Shown piece after piece: positions 43,938 through 52,124 of a DNA stretch of 64,000 nucleotides. How positions within the stretch are numbered: position 1 is the first letter of the stretch; each line of letters starts with the position of its first letter. The notes beneath the pieces are model-generated. The model searched no databases. It saw only the letters and a list, made by a program, of their open reading frames with translations, and was not told the origin of the DNA. The stretch is from Terrimonas_A sp051954695. GTDB lineage: Bacteria; Bacteroidota; Bacteroidia; Chitinophagales; Chitinophagaceae. The DNA lies in assembly GCA_051954695.1 (NCBI GenBank), contig JBQCHL010000027.1:31529-95528 (forward strand), in the 5' to 3' direction. A program made the translations under genes and the position numbers.

Positions 43938-44774
43938 ATGAAAAAGATCATTTATTTCCTGATAGTAGTTTTAATATCAGGATCATTCACTCAGTGCAAA
44001 AAAGGAAAACAACCTAAACTCGAAAACCCCTTTGGGCTCCTGTTGCTGGGCTCCGACACCAGTTTGCCGGATGGACGCTATGTTATCCGTACCATGAATG
44101 GATGCACAATGCCGGCGTCCACTTTACGCTGTGACTATACTGCAGATGGAGTTATTGGTTACAACGGCAGCCTGCCCGCTATCGACCACATCACAATAAA
44201 TGATATTGACTCATCGGATGTCTGGTATGTGAAGAAGGTACGATACGTGTCTCCCGACCCTGATTATGCATTGGCATTCGGATACCGGATCTACCAGCGT
44301 ATGCCTGATGGCGGCTATCGCTTTCTTTCCCTTACAGCAACTGCCAGTACGCTTCAGTGGGCTGATGATGAAATCGGGTTTACTTATACAGATGACCGTG
44401 CAAAAAGTGTAAAAGCCAGCGCACATTACCTTGATAAGTACCCGGCAGATCCGCCTGTGCCCACTTCTCTTGCTACCAATAAAGATACTCTTCCGGAAAT
44501 TAAAACCAGGTTTCTTTTTCAGTTATACGGATCGGAGGAAAAGCAGGGTGCTTTTTTTATAAAGACTGGCGGAATAAGTGCGTCTTCAGCAGCTAGCCCC
44601 CCCGTTGCCCGTTGGAATTTTTGCCTTGCCTGTGTTGATGACAATGCATGTGATGCAAGTAACCTGTATCCACATTTCAGGGATGAAGATCCCCGCTGCC
44701 AGACGTGGCGGGAAAATAGCGTTAACACACGCAGGTGTTATATCCGGGAATATTATTTTCAAAAAGTATACTAG
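43938..44774 (+). CDS. Array lipoprotein 7, unrelated, cysteine-rich C-terminus
   Basis: A 278-residue lipoprotein with lipobox SFTQCKKG, last in the run and 27 bases after gene 6. It lacks the YD-like blocks. The N-terminal part (about 30-150) has a strand pattern GRYVIRTMNGC, DVWYVKKV, GYRIYQRMPDGGYRFLSLT, EIGFTYTDD, which could be a trefoil-like or lipocalin-like barrel; this is only a reading of strand spacing. The last 60 residues hold six cysteines, including WNFCLACVDDNAC and RCQTWRENSVNTRRC, so disulfide bonds are likely. Function and family are unknown to me. A weak hairpin (TGCTTTG/CAAAGCA, 44826-44843) follows. Confidence 0.7.
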   Translation: MKKIIYFLIVVLISGSFTQCKKGKQPKLENPFGLLLLGSDTSLPDGRYVIRTMNGCTMPASTLRCDYTADGVIGYNGSLPAIDHITINDIDSSDVWYVKKVRYVSPDPDYALAFGYRIYQRMPDGGYRFLSLTATASTLQWADDEIGFTYTDDRAKSVKASAHYLDKYPADPPVPTSLATNKDTLPEIKTRFLFQLYGSEEKQGAFFIKTGGISASSAASPPVARWNFCLACVDDNACDASNLYPHFRDEDPRCQTWRENSVNTRRCYIREYYFQKVY

Positions 44775-44995
44775 AAGAGGCTTTCTGACCGGTCTGCAAT
44801 AGCCAGGCAACGATTTTACTGTTTGTGCTTTGTTATCAAAGCAGTTCAATACGGGATACTTGTTAATATCAAGTGATTATTAGCGAAAATAGATTTATAC
44901 AGACATAAGGAATCTTTATATTTTCATTTTTAAAATCATCTCCCATCGTTTGTACGGTTTGCTCCAATTGATGGTATTGATGAAAATGATTTAAT

Positions 44996-47900
44996 ATGAA
45001 AATGTATAAGACATTCTTGCGTGTCGCCCTGTTTATTGTTGCATTAGCTCAGGGTATTAACACCGTTCAGGCGCAAGACCAGATATTGGATGGGATCGGT
45101 GAAACTGGAATGATTGCACGTTATATATTTAACGGAGATCTCAAAGACTGGTCCCGGAATAACCTGCACGCCAAATCCCAGGGCAGCGAAGCCAAATTTG
45201 TTAATGACAACCGGTTTGGAAAGGTTTTATCGCTCTCCGGAGATAATAATTCTTTTATCACCATCCCAGGAGAAGCATTAACAGATCTGGAATCACTCAG
45301 CATATCAGGATGGGTCTACCTGCGTTCAACTCAGCCCGGTCAACGTTTTTTTGATTTCGGGAAGGACGCCTCCAAACATTTTTTTGCAGCTCCTGTTGGA
45401 ACTAATAGCCAAACAGGCTACCAGGCATTGATCACAGCAGAAAAGGGTAATAAAAACGGAGCGGTTTCTCCCGCCATAGAAGCAAATAAATGGGTTCACC
45501 TTGCTATCGTGATAGATATTCCTTCAAGATCTATCATTACCTACGTTGATAGTAAACCTGCAGGTGAAGCGAAAGATATTCCATTGGAGTTAACAGAGGT
45601 ATTCGGCCAGCAGCCAGGAGAAAAACAGCTTTATCTCGGGAAATCGCTATTGCCTGGCGACCCCAATCTCAATGCCCTTGTTCATGATTTTCGTATTTAT
45701 CGTGTTCCCCTGAGCAACAGACAGGTTGCCGGGATTTATTACAATGCCCTGAGAGGTCGCGGTGTCAATGAAGGTTCGGTAAATACCAGCAGGCGTGTTG
45801 AAGATGACCTCCCCCGCTTTTCTCCAACCGAGGCACAGCTTTATAATGCTTATTTAGTGAAGGTATCCGATGTATACGTGGAAACAGAAGCAGGAAGTTT
45901 GCCGCGGTTGCCAAGTTATGTGCAGGGAACTTACAGGGATGAAATGAAAGGCAAAGGACCAAAAGTGCGGGTGGTTTGGCCGGCTGCTACTGATAATAGC
46001 GCGGTTCTTAACCCTGGACGTCATACAATAACAGGGCGTGTTGCAGGAACGAATTTTCAACCAAAAGCATTTGTTACAGTAAAAGCATCCGGGAAATCAA
46101 CTATGCCAGGTTTAAAGCTGGCGGCGTTCGATTTGGGAAGGGTCTCTCTGAAAACCGATGCCCACGGTCACGCAACACAATTTGTCAGGAATCGTGATAA
46201 GTTTATAAACACATTAGCTAAAACTGATCCCAACTCCTTTCTTTATATGTTCCGCCATGCGTTTGGCCAGAAACAACCTGAAGGGGCAAAGCCTTTGGGC
46301 GTTTGGGACAGCAAGGACACCAAATTAAGAGGCCATGCTACAGGCCATTATCTCTCAGCAATTGCACAAGCTTATGCCGGCACAGGATATGACAAGACAC
46401 TTCAGGCCAATTTCGCTGGAAAGATGGAGTATATGATAAATACGCTCTATGATTTATCACAATTATCCGGGAAAGCAAAAGAAGCAGGCAGCACACAGGT
46501 ATCCGATCCATCAGCAGTGCCTCCTGGCCCCGGAAAATCAACGTATGATTCAGATCTTAGTGATGAGGGTATCCGTAACGACTATTGGAACTGGGGAACT
46601 GGATTCATCAGCGCTTATCCTCCGGATCAGTTTATCATGCTGGAAAAAGGTGCCAGGTATGGAGGACAAAAGACCCAGATCTGGGCACCATATTATACGC
46701 TGCATAAAATTTTAGCAGGCTTACTGGATGTATATGAAGTAAGCGGTAATAAAAAAGCTCTTGCAATAGCTTCCGGCATGGGTGATTGGGTATATGCCCG
46801 CTTGAGCAAGGTGCCAACAGATACGCTTATAAAGATGTGGAATACATATATCGCCGGTGAGTTTGGAGGTATGAACGAGGTAATGGCCCGGATGTATCGG
46901 ATCACCGGTAAACCGGATCATCTGAAAACAGCACAATTATTTGATAACATCAGGGTCTTCTTTGGCGACACTGCGCATTCACATGGGCTGGCAAAAAATG
47001 TAGACCTTTTCCGTGGATTACATGCCAATCAACATATACCTCAAATTGTAGGAAGCATCGAAATGTATCGTGTTTCCAATAATCCTGAATATTATAAAAT
47101 AGCCGACAACTTCTGGTATAAGATGATCAATGATTACATGTACAGCATCGGAGGAGTTGCAGGCGCACGCAACCCCAACAATGCAGAATGTTTTATTAGC
47201 CAGCCGGGAACATTGTATGAAAACGGGTTCGCTGCCGGCGGACAGAACGAAACCTGCGCCACTTACAATATGTTAAAATTGACAAGTGACCTGTTCCTCT
47301 TCGATCAGCGGGGAGAATATATGGACTATTACGAGCGTGCGTTGTACAACGATATCCTGGCTTCTGTGGCCGAAAATACTCCTGCGAATACCTATCATAT
47401 ACCACTCAGGCCAGGATCTGTCAAACAATTCGGCAACCCGGACATGACGGGCTTTACGTGTTGCAACGGCACAGCAATTGAAAGCAGTACCAAATTGCAA
47501 AACTCCATTTACTTTAAAAGTAAAGATGACCAGGCGCTTTATGTCAATCTATACATACCTTCTACACTGGAATGGACAGAACGTAATGTAACAATAGAAC
47601 AGACAACGAATTTCCCCAATGAAGACAATACCCGGCTGACAATTAAGGGTAATGGAAAAATTGATATCAATGTGCGTGTGCCAGGCTGGGCTACCAAAGG
47701 TTTTTTTGTAAAGATCAATGGTAAAGAGCAAAAGCTTCCTGCTAAACCGGGCAATTACCTGAAGATAAGCCGCAGTTGGAAAGATGGTGATATTGTTGAA
47801 TTGAAAATGCCCTTTCAATTTCACCTGGACCCGGTTATGGACCAGCAGAACATAGCCAGCCTGTTTTACGGACCAATCCTACTGGCAGCTCAGGAGCCTG

Positions 47901-48067
47901 AAGCAAGAAAAGAATGGCGTAAAGTGACCCTGGATGCCCAGGATATAAGCAAATCAATTAAAGGCGATCCTCAACAGTTAGAGTTCAGGATTGACGATGT
48001 GTTTTTTAAGCCATTTTATGAAACGTATGGGCGTCATTCGGTTTACCTGGATGTTAAACTGAGATAG
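44996..48067 (+). CDS. GH127 beta-L-arabinofuranosidase with N-terminal LamG-like and Ig-like domains
   Basis: A 1023-residue secreted glycosidase. After a signal peptide (VALAQ-type end near 27), a LamG/concanavalin-like domain spans about 35-245 (MIARYIFNGDLKDWSRNNLHAK, SLSISGWVYLRS). A short beta domain follows, about 270-365, with the KVRVVWPAATDNSAVLNPG and ITGRVAGTNFQ strands of the Big_4 kind. The catalytic DUF1680 domain fills the rest. The known metal site of GH127 (one Glu and three Cys) is whole: E752 and C754 in NETCATYN, C822 and C823 in TGFTCCNGTA, where one of the paired cysteines is the nucleophile. It faces the symporter gene, 13 bases from its stop. Confidence 0.94.
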   Translation: MKMYKTFLRVALFIVALAQGINTVQAQDQILDGIGETGMIARYIFNGDLKDWSRNNLHAKSQGSEAKFVNDNRFGKVLSLSGDNNSFITIPGEALTDLESLSISGWVYLRSTQPGQRFFDFGKDASKHFFAAPVGTNSQTGYQALITAEKGNKNGAVSPAIEANKWVHLAIVIDIPSRSIITYVDSKPAGEAKDIPLELTEVFGQQPGEKQLYLGKSLLPGDPNLNALVHDFRIYRVPLSNRQVAGIYYNALRGRGVNEGSVNTSRRVEDDLPRFSPTEAQLYNAYLVKVSDVYVETEAGSLPRLPSYVQGTYRDEMKGKGPKVRVVWPAATDNSAVLNPGRHTITGRVAGTNFQPKAFVTVKASGKSTMPGLKLAAFDLGRVSLKTDAHGHATQFVRNRDKFINTLAKTDPNSFLYMFRHAFGQKQPEGAKPLGVWDSKDTKLRGHATGHYLSAIAQAYAGTGYDKTLQANFAGKMEYMINTLYDLSQLSGKAKEAGSTQVSDPSAVPPGPGKSTYDSDLSDEGIRNDYWNWGTGFISAYPPDQFIMLEKGARYGGQKTQIWAPYYTLHKILAGLLDVYEVSGNKKALAIASGMGDWVYARLSKVPTDTLIKMWNTYIAGEFGGMNEVMARMYRITGKPDHLKTAQLFDNIRVFFGDTAHSHGLAKNVDLFRGLHANQHIPQIVGSIEMYRVSNNPEYYKIADNFWYKMINDYMYSIGGVAGARNPNNAECFISQPGTLYENGFAAGGQNETCATYNMLKLTSDLFLFDQRGEYMDYYERALYNDILASVAENTPANTYHIPLRPGSVKQFGNPDMTGFTCCNGTAIESSTKLQNSIYFKSKDDQALYVNLYIPSTLEWTERNVTIEQTTNFPNEDNTRLTIKGNGKIDINVRVPGWATKGFFVKINGKEQKLPAKPGNYLKISRSWKDGDIVELKMPFQFHLDPVMDQQNIASLFYGPILLAAQEPEARKEWRKVTLDAQDISKSIKGDPQQLEFRIDDVFFKPFYETYGRHSVYLDVKLR

Positions 48068-48080
48068 GATGCTCTGATTT

Positions 48081-49799
48081 TTAAACTGCTTTATTTGGCG
48101 CGCCCTGCATAGCTAACGAATGCTTCATTTTCCTTGCAGCCAACCAGGGGATCAATGCTGAAATAAAGATCGCCCCTGCAACGGCAGCCGTCAAACCTCT
48201 GCCATTTGCAGTAATAAAACTCAGGCCCGCCAGCATGGCTGAAGTAAACAATAACGAAAAGCTGATCACCCGAAGGCCAAAATAGTTCTGCCTCCTGATG
48301 GCATATAATTCCTCTGCATTAAGCGCGGCCTTTTGCTGTTTCAGCTTTAAAAGGTTTTGTGCATACTGCAGATGATCATCCGCCACCCTTCCGGTAAAAC
48401 GTTTATATAATTCATACACCAGCAGCAGCAACAGAGGAAGCCCTACGCCTGTCATCATTTCCTCTGCCCTGTTCAGTTTAAAAGAAAGCATATATGGGAA
48501 GACCAGCTTGAACAACAGGTTTATCATCAGGGTGATCAATGTTATCCAGAGCGAAGCCTTTCCTGTAAGATGTTTTGAGAAGAGCGCCCATATCGGCGGT
48601 GCCAGTAAAGGCCCTGCAGTAATGGCTGCAATACTCAATACCACTTCAACCATACCGCCGATATAAGGAACGACCAGTGCGATCACGATCATCAACGCAC
48701 CAAAGCACCAGGACGATAGCCGTGCGATCTTCATCAGTTGCCTGTCAGTGGCACCAGGGTTTATTCTCGACCTGTACACATCATTGGTGAATACCGCTGC
48801 TACCACATTGAGCGTGGTGTTGGCTGTAGCAGATGTTGAAAAATACATACCTGTAAGCATCAGCCCCATAAGACCAGGTGGCAACACAAGTTGACATATC
48901 TGCAAATAGGCATTTTCTGTATCCAAGCCCTGCAATCCTGGATTGATCACCTTATAGATCATAGGAGGCAACATCCATACCATCGGGCTGATGATATACA
49001 ATAATGCAAATACCATTGCGACTTTGCGGGCTGAGGCAGGACTGTCAACACTCGTATAGCGCTGTACAAATGTCCAGTTACCACCGATGTAAAAGATATG
49101 GTAGAGGCAGAAAGCAAACACGAACCATATAGTATATTCCCCACCCAGCAATTCAAAGAAACCAGTCGGCGCATTCGCGGTAAAGTTGCTGAAACCACCC
49201 GCTTTCTCCAGTGCAAGTGGCAGAATGATCAGCACAGCTGCAGTAAGCACAACAAACTGCAGGATATCTGTCACCATCACTGCCCACAACCCTCCCACCG
49301 CTGTATAAGCGATCATCATAATGCCCAGAACGATAGTACACGGAATAAGCGGCAGATCAAGCGACACGCTTACCAGCTTTGCAACAGGATAAAGTACCGC
49401 GCCTTTGAGAAAAAGCGAGACAGCCATAAAGATGTTAACATATAAGCGCTTTACTGTTTCGCCTAGCCTTTGCTGTATAAATTCTGCTGCCGTAAGATTG
49501 CCTGTTCTTTTCCATCGCGGTGCGATGAAAAGGCCTGCTACCAATGCTCCGAAAGCCATTGTCCACTGAATGGTGACTGACACCCATCCATATTTATAAG
49601 CGATAGAACCCCAAGCAACAAAAGTTCCGGCAGAAAAAAAGCTCATGAAGAGCGACAGGCCGCCGATCGTCCAGGGCACCGCCTCTCCTCCTGCAAAAAA
49701 AGATTTAATATTCCGCCCTGTTCTGGAAAACAATAATCCAATACATAGTATAAAGGCTGAAAAAACAAAGATCACTATTGTATCCAAAGACAAACTCAT
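48081..49799 (-). CDS. Sodium:solute symporter (SSS family)
   Basis: A 572-residue inner-membrane transporter, last gene of the second glycan operon. The ATG at 49799 is used in place of a TTG two codons upstream. About fourteen hydrophobic spans run through the protein, starting TIVIFVFSAFILCIGLLFS. Family blocks include FFAGGEAVPWTIGGLSLFMSF and SAGTFVAWG near residue 55, the AYTAVGGLWAVMVTDILQF segment near 165-185, and a C-terminal AGLSFITANG span. These proteins move sugars, including sialic acid, or other organic acids with sodium. It follows the FAD oxidoreductase by 46 bases, so it probably imports the product of the operon. SSS proteins are less usual than MFS proteins in such loci. 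Confidence 0.92.
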   Translation of the reverse strand: MSLSLDTIVIFVFSAFILCIGLLFSRTGRNIKSFFAGGEAVPWTIGGLSLFMSFFSAGTFVAWGSIAYKYGWVSVTIQWTMAFGALVAGLFIAPRWKRTGNLTAAEFIQQRLGETVKRLYVNIFMAVSLFLKGAVLYPVAKLVSVSLDLPLIPCTIVLGIMMIAYTAVGGLWAVMVTDILQFVVLTAAVLIILPLALEKAGGFSNFTANAPTGFFELLGGEYTIWFVFAFCLYHIFYIGGNWTFVQRYTSVDSPASARKVAMVFALLYIISPMVWMLPPMIYKVINPGLQGLDTENAYLQICQLVLPPGLMGLMLTGMYFSTSATANTTLNVVAAVFTNDVYRSRINPGATDRQLMKIARLSSWCFGALMIVIALVVPYIGGMVEVVLSIAAITAGPLLAPPIWALFSKHLTGKASLWITLITLMINLLFKLVFPYMLSFKLNRAEEMMTGVGLPLLLLLVYELYKRFTGRVADDHLQYAQNLLKLKQQKAALNAEELYAIRRQNYFGLRVISFSLLFTSAMLAGLSFITANGRGLTAAVAGAIFISALIPWLAARKMKHSLAMQGAPNKAV

Positions 49800-49845
49800 G
49801 GGCAAAATTGTAAATGGTGTTATTATTCAAACATCTTTTGCAAAC

Positions 49846-52113
49846 TTAATAGCAACGGACTTCGAACAACGCCGCCGGGCTTTCCCTGCGGCTGTTCCGC
49901 AACCTGATCTTCAACTGCTGTGTATAAACAGGTTTTTCAAACTCAACAGTGCGGCAACTTAAGTAATTATCCCTAACCATTCCAACTACCTGGTTGTTGC
50001 AGTTCAGCAGTTCCACTTCATCCACACAAAAAGGCATTACTCTTTCCGGCTGTGTTATCAAAACATTTTCCAACGGGTTGTCATAATCCGCATCAAACAT
50101 CAGGCAGACTTTATTGAGTTGAACAGGTTGTTTCCACGAGATCGTTACCATCGGCTGTTCATCCTTCCAATCGGCAACCCATGCATTTGTGGAAGCAACA
50201 GGCCTGCTCAAACCGTTCCTGAGATGTTCAGGTGAAAAAGGTTCCAAAGAGGGAAATATTTTCATTGCAATATTATATCCTTGGGGTCTTCTCACAGGCA
50301 CCCAGAATTCAAAACTATCCATACCTGTATCTGCAGGCGCTTCCTGCTTTCCATAATTGGACACTTCCGGTTTTATTTTATTGAAAACAGAAATAATGCC
50401 TGTTATCCTTTTATCACTGTATTCCAGCAACACCTGTTCATTCCTGATAAAACAAACAAACAGATAGCAATCATCCTCCACCCGAATATCTTCGTCTATC
50501 ACCAGCTCATTCTTTCCCTGTTGCAACGAAAAAGCCTTTACAGCAAGGGTTATATCAGGTGTGTGATTGAAGGGCTTACTGCTTATACGTAGCTCCACCT
50601 GCAGATTTGTTGCCATAAGTGCGGATACCGTAAAACTGATTTGCGGTATAGCACCCTTTCTTACAGGCAACATCTGTGCAGCGGAGTAATGAAGCACTTC
50701 ACTGATTCCCGATGAAGGGATCTCATCCAACACCATTGTAGAACTTGCTCCAATCGAAGCCTGGCTCACCAATTCTCCATCCCTCAATCTGACGCCGGGG
50801 ATATAATGTCCTGTCAGTAATAATTGCTGCTGCAATTCTTTTATATGGGCATTCCCTAATTCCCGCGGTTGCAGTTGATATTTTTTACAAAGAGCTGCAG
50901 CCATTCCAACGGCCTGCCCCCCCAGCGCACTGGTAGCCATCACGCGTGAAGATCCGAATGCCACATGCGAAGCACTGATGATACGGCCAGCCAGGAACAG
51001 ATTGCGGATATTCCGGCTAAAATAACACCGGTACGGAATTGTATATACTCCTTTACTATGCCATTGATTGCAACCGGGCTTTTCACTGAAAATGCCATCG
51101 GCAGGATGCAGATCGATAGACCAACCACCGTATGCTACTGCATCATCAAAAAAACGTTGCTCCACTATATCGTGCTGCGTAAGAATGTAATCGCCTTCAA
51201 AACGGCGGCTTTCCCGCTTACCGGGGATCATGCCTACCCATTCGAGCGTCATTGTTTCCGCTTCAGGAAATGCACCGGAGTTCTTAATATAGTTCCATAC
51301 CCCATACACCACTTTCCATAATTCCATTTTGATCTCTTCAGATTGATGCACAGTATCAAGCCGGCCTCCATATTCGATCCACCACAACTTACAACCAAAC
51401 TCTTTTGCATTAAAGTTCTTAAATCTCGGGATACGGGAAATATCTTTCAATGCAAATGAAGGAGGGACAAACTTTACTGGCCGCCCGATATCCTTGGAAT
51501 AGAAATATAACGAATGCCCCAGCAATTCGCCATACTCACTGGCAGGCGCCATTGCTTCATCAAACTCATCGCGTGATTCAGCTCCCATACGAAAGCTGGC
51601 ACCGGCAAGAAAACCGAGAATACCATCGCCTGAGGCGTCACAAAACATAGGTGCTGCTGCTATGTAAACAGTACTGTTCTGGCTGCAGAATGCTTTTACC
51701 TGCCTGATCTCATCGTCTGCCTTTTTTTCCGCTTCATATACCGCGGTATTGAGATACAGCTTTATATTTTTTTCATTCAATACTTTTTCAAGTATAATCG
51801 TATCGAATATAACGGGATTGCCTTCCGGATTGCGATGCGCATTTTCCAACAACAGTTCATCTATCATTCCTCCCTCCCGTGCCCAACGGTTATTGTTACC
51901 CATATGTGAAGTTGCCCCCAACACCCATAAGCGGACCTCGCTGGATGAATTGCCTCCGAGCACAGGTCTGTCCTGGAATAATACAACTTCAAGCCCCTGC
52001 CTTGCTGCTGTTATTGCACAGCAAACACCGGAAAGTCCGCCGCCAACCACTACCAGGTCACTTTTTAAATGTACTGTAAGAAGACTTCGTGAAATCTGTT
52101 CATCTCTGATCAT
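49846..52113 (-). CDS. FAD-dependent oxidoreductase (FAD_oxidored group)
   Basis: A 755-residue flavoprotein without a signal peptide. The FAD site is SDLVVVGGGLSGVCCAITAA near residues 18-37, followed by VLFQDRPVLGGNSSSEVRLW. Further blocks of the PF12831 group are FCDASGDGILGFLAGASFRMG, DYILTQHDIVEQRF, and SRVMATSALGGQAVGMAAALCK near 395-415. About 250 residues at the C-terminus are beta-rich and not part of the core. Such enzymes occur in polysaccharide loci, but I know of no proven substrate. It lies 46 bases before the symporter and 11 after the toroid-like gene, and a second FAD enzyme is encoded 2.7 kb upstream in the same operon. Confidence 0.88.
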   Translation of the reverse strand: MIRDEQISRSLLTVHLKSDLVVVGGGLSGVCCAITAARQGLEVVLFQDRPVLGGNSSSEVRLWVLGATSHMGNNNRWAREGGMIDELLLENAHRNPEGNPVIFDTIILEKVLNEKNIKLYLNTAVYEAEKKADDEIRQVKAFCSQNSTVYIAAAPMFCDASGDGILGFLAGASFRMGAESRDEFDEAMAPASEYGELLGHSLYFYSKDIGRPVKFVPPSFALKDISRIPRFKNFNAKEFGCKLWWIEYGGRLDTVHQSEEIKMELWKVVYGVWNYIKNSGAFPEAETMTLEWVGMIPGKRESRRFEGDYILTQHDIVEQRFFDDAVAYGGWSIDLHPADGIFSEKPGCNQWHSKGVYTIPYRCYFSRNIRNLFLAGRIISASHVAFGSSRVMATSALGGQAVGMAAALCKKYQLQPRELGNAHIKELQQQLLLTGHYIPGVRLRDGELVSQASIGASSTMVLDEIPSSGISEVLHYSAAQMLPVRKGAIPQISFTVSALMATNLQVELRISSKPFNHTPDITLAVKAFSLQQGKNELVIDEDIRVEDDCYLFVCFIRNEQVLLEYSDKRITGIISVFNKIKPEVSNYGKQEAPADTGMDSFEFWVPVRRPQGYNIAMKIFPSLEPFSPEHLRNGLSRPVASTNAWVADWKDEQPMVTISWKQPVQLNKVCLMFDADYDNPLENVLITQPERVMPFCVDEVELLNCNNQVVGMVRDNYLSCRTVEFEKPVYTQQLKIRLRNSRRESPAALFEVRCY

Positions 52114-52124
52114 AATGTTCTTTT

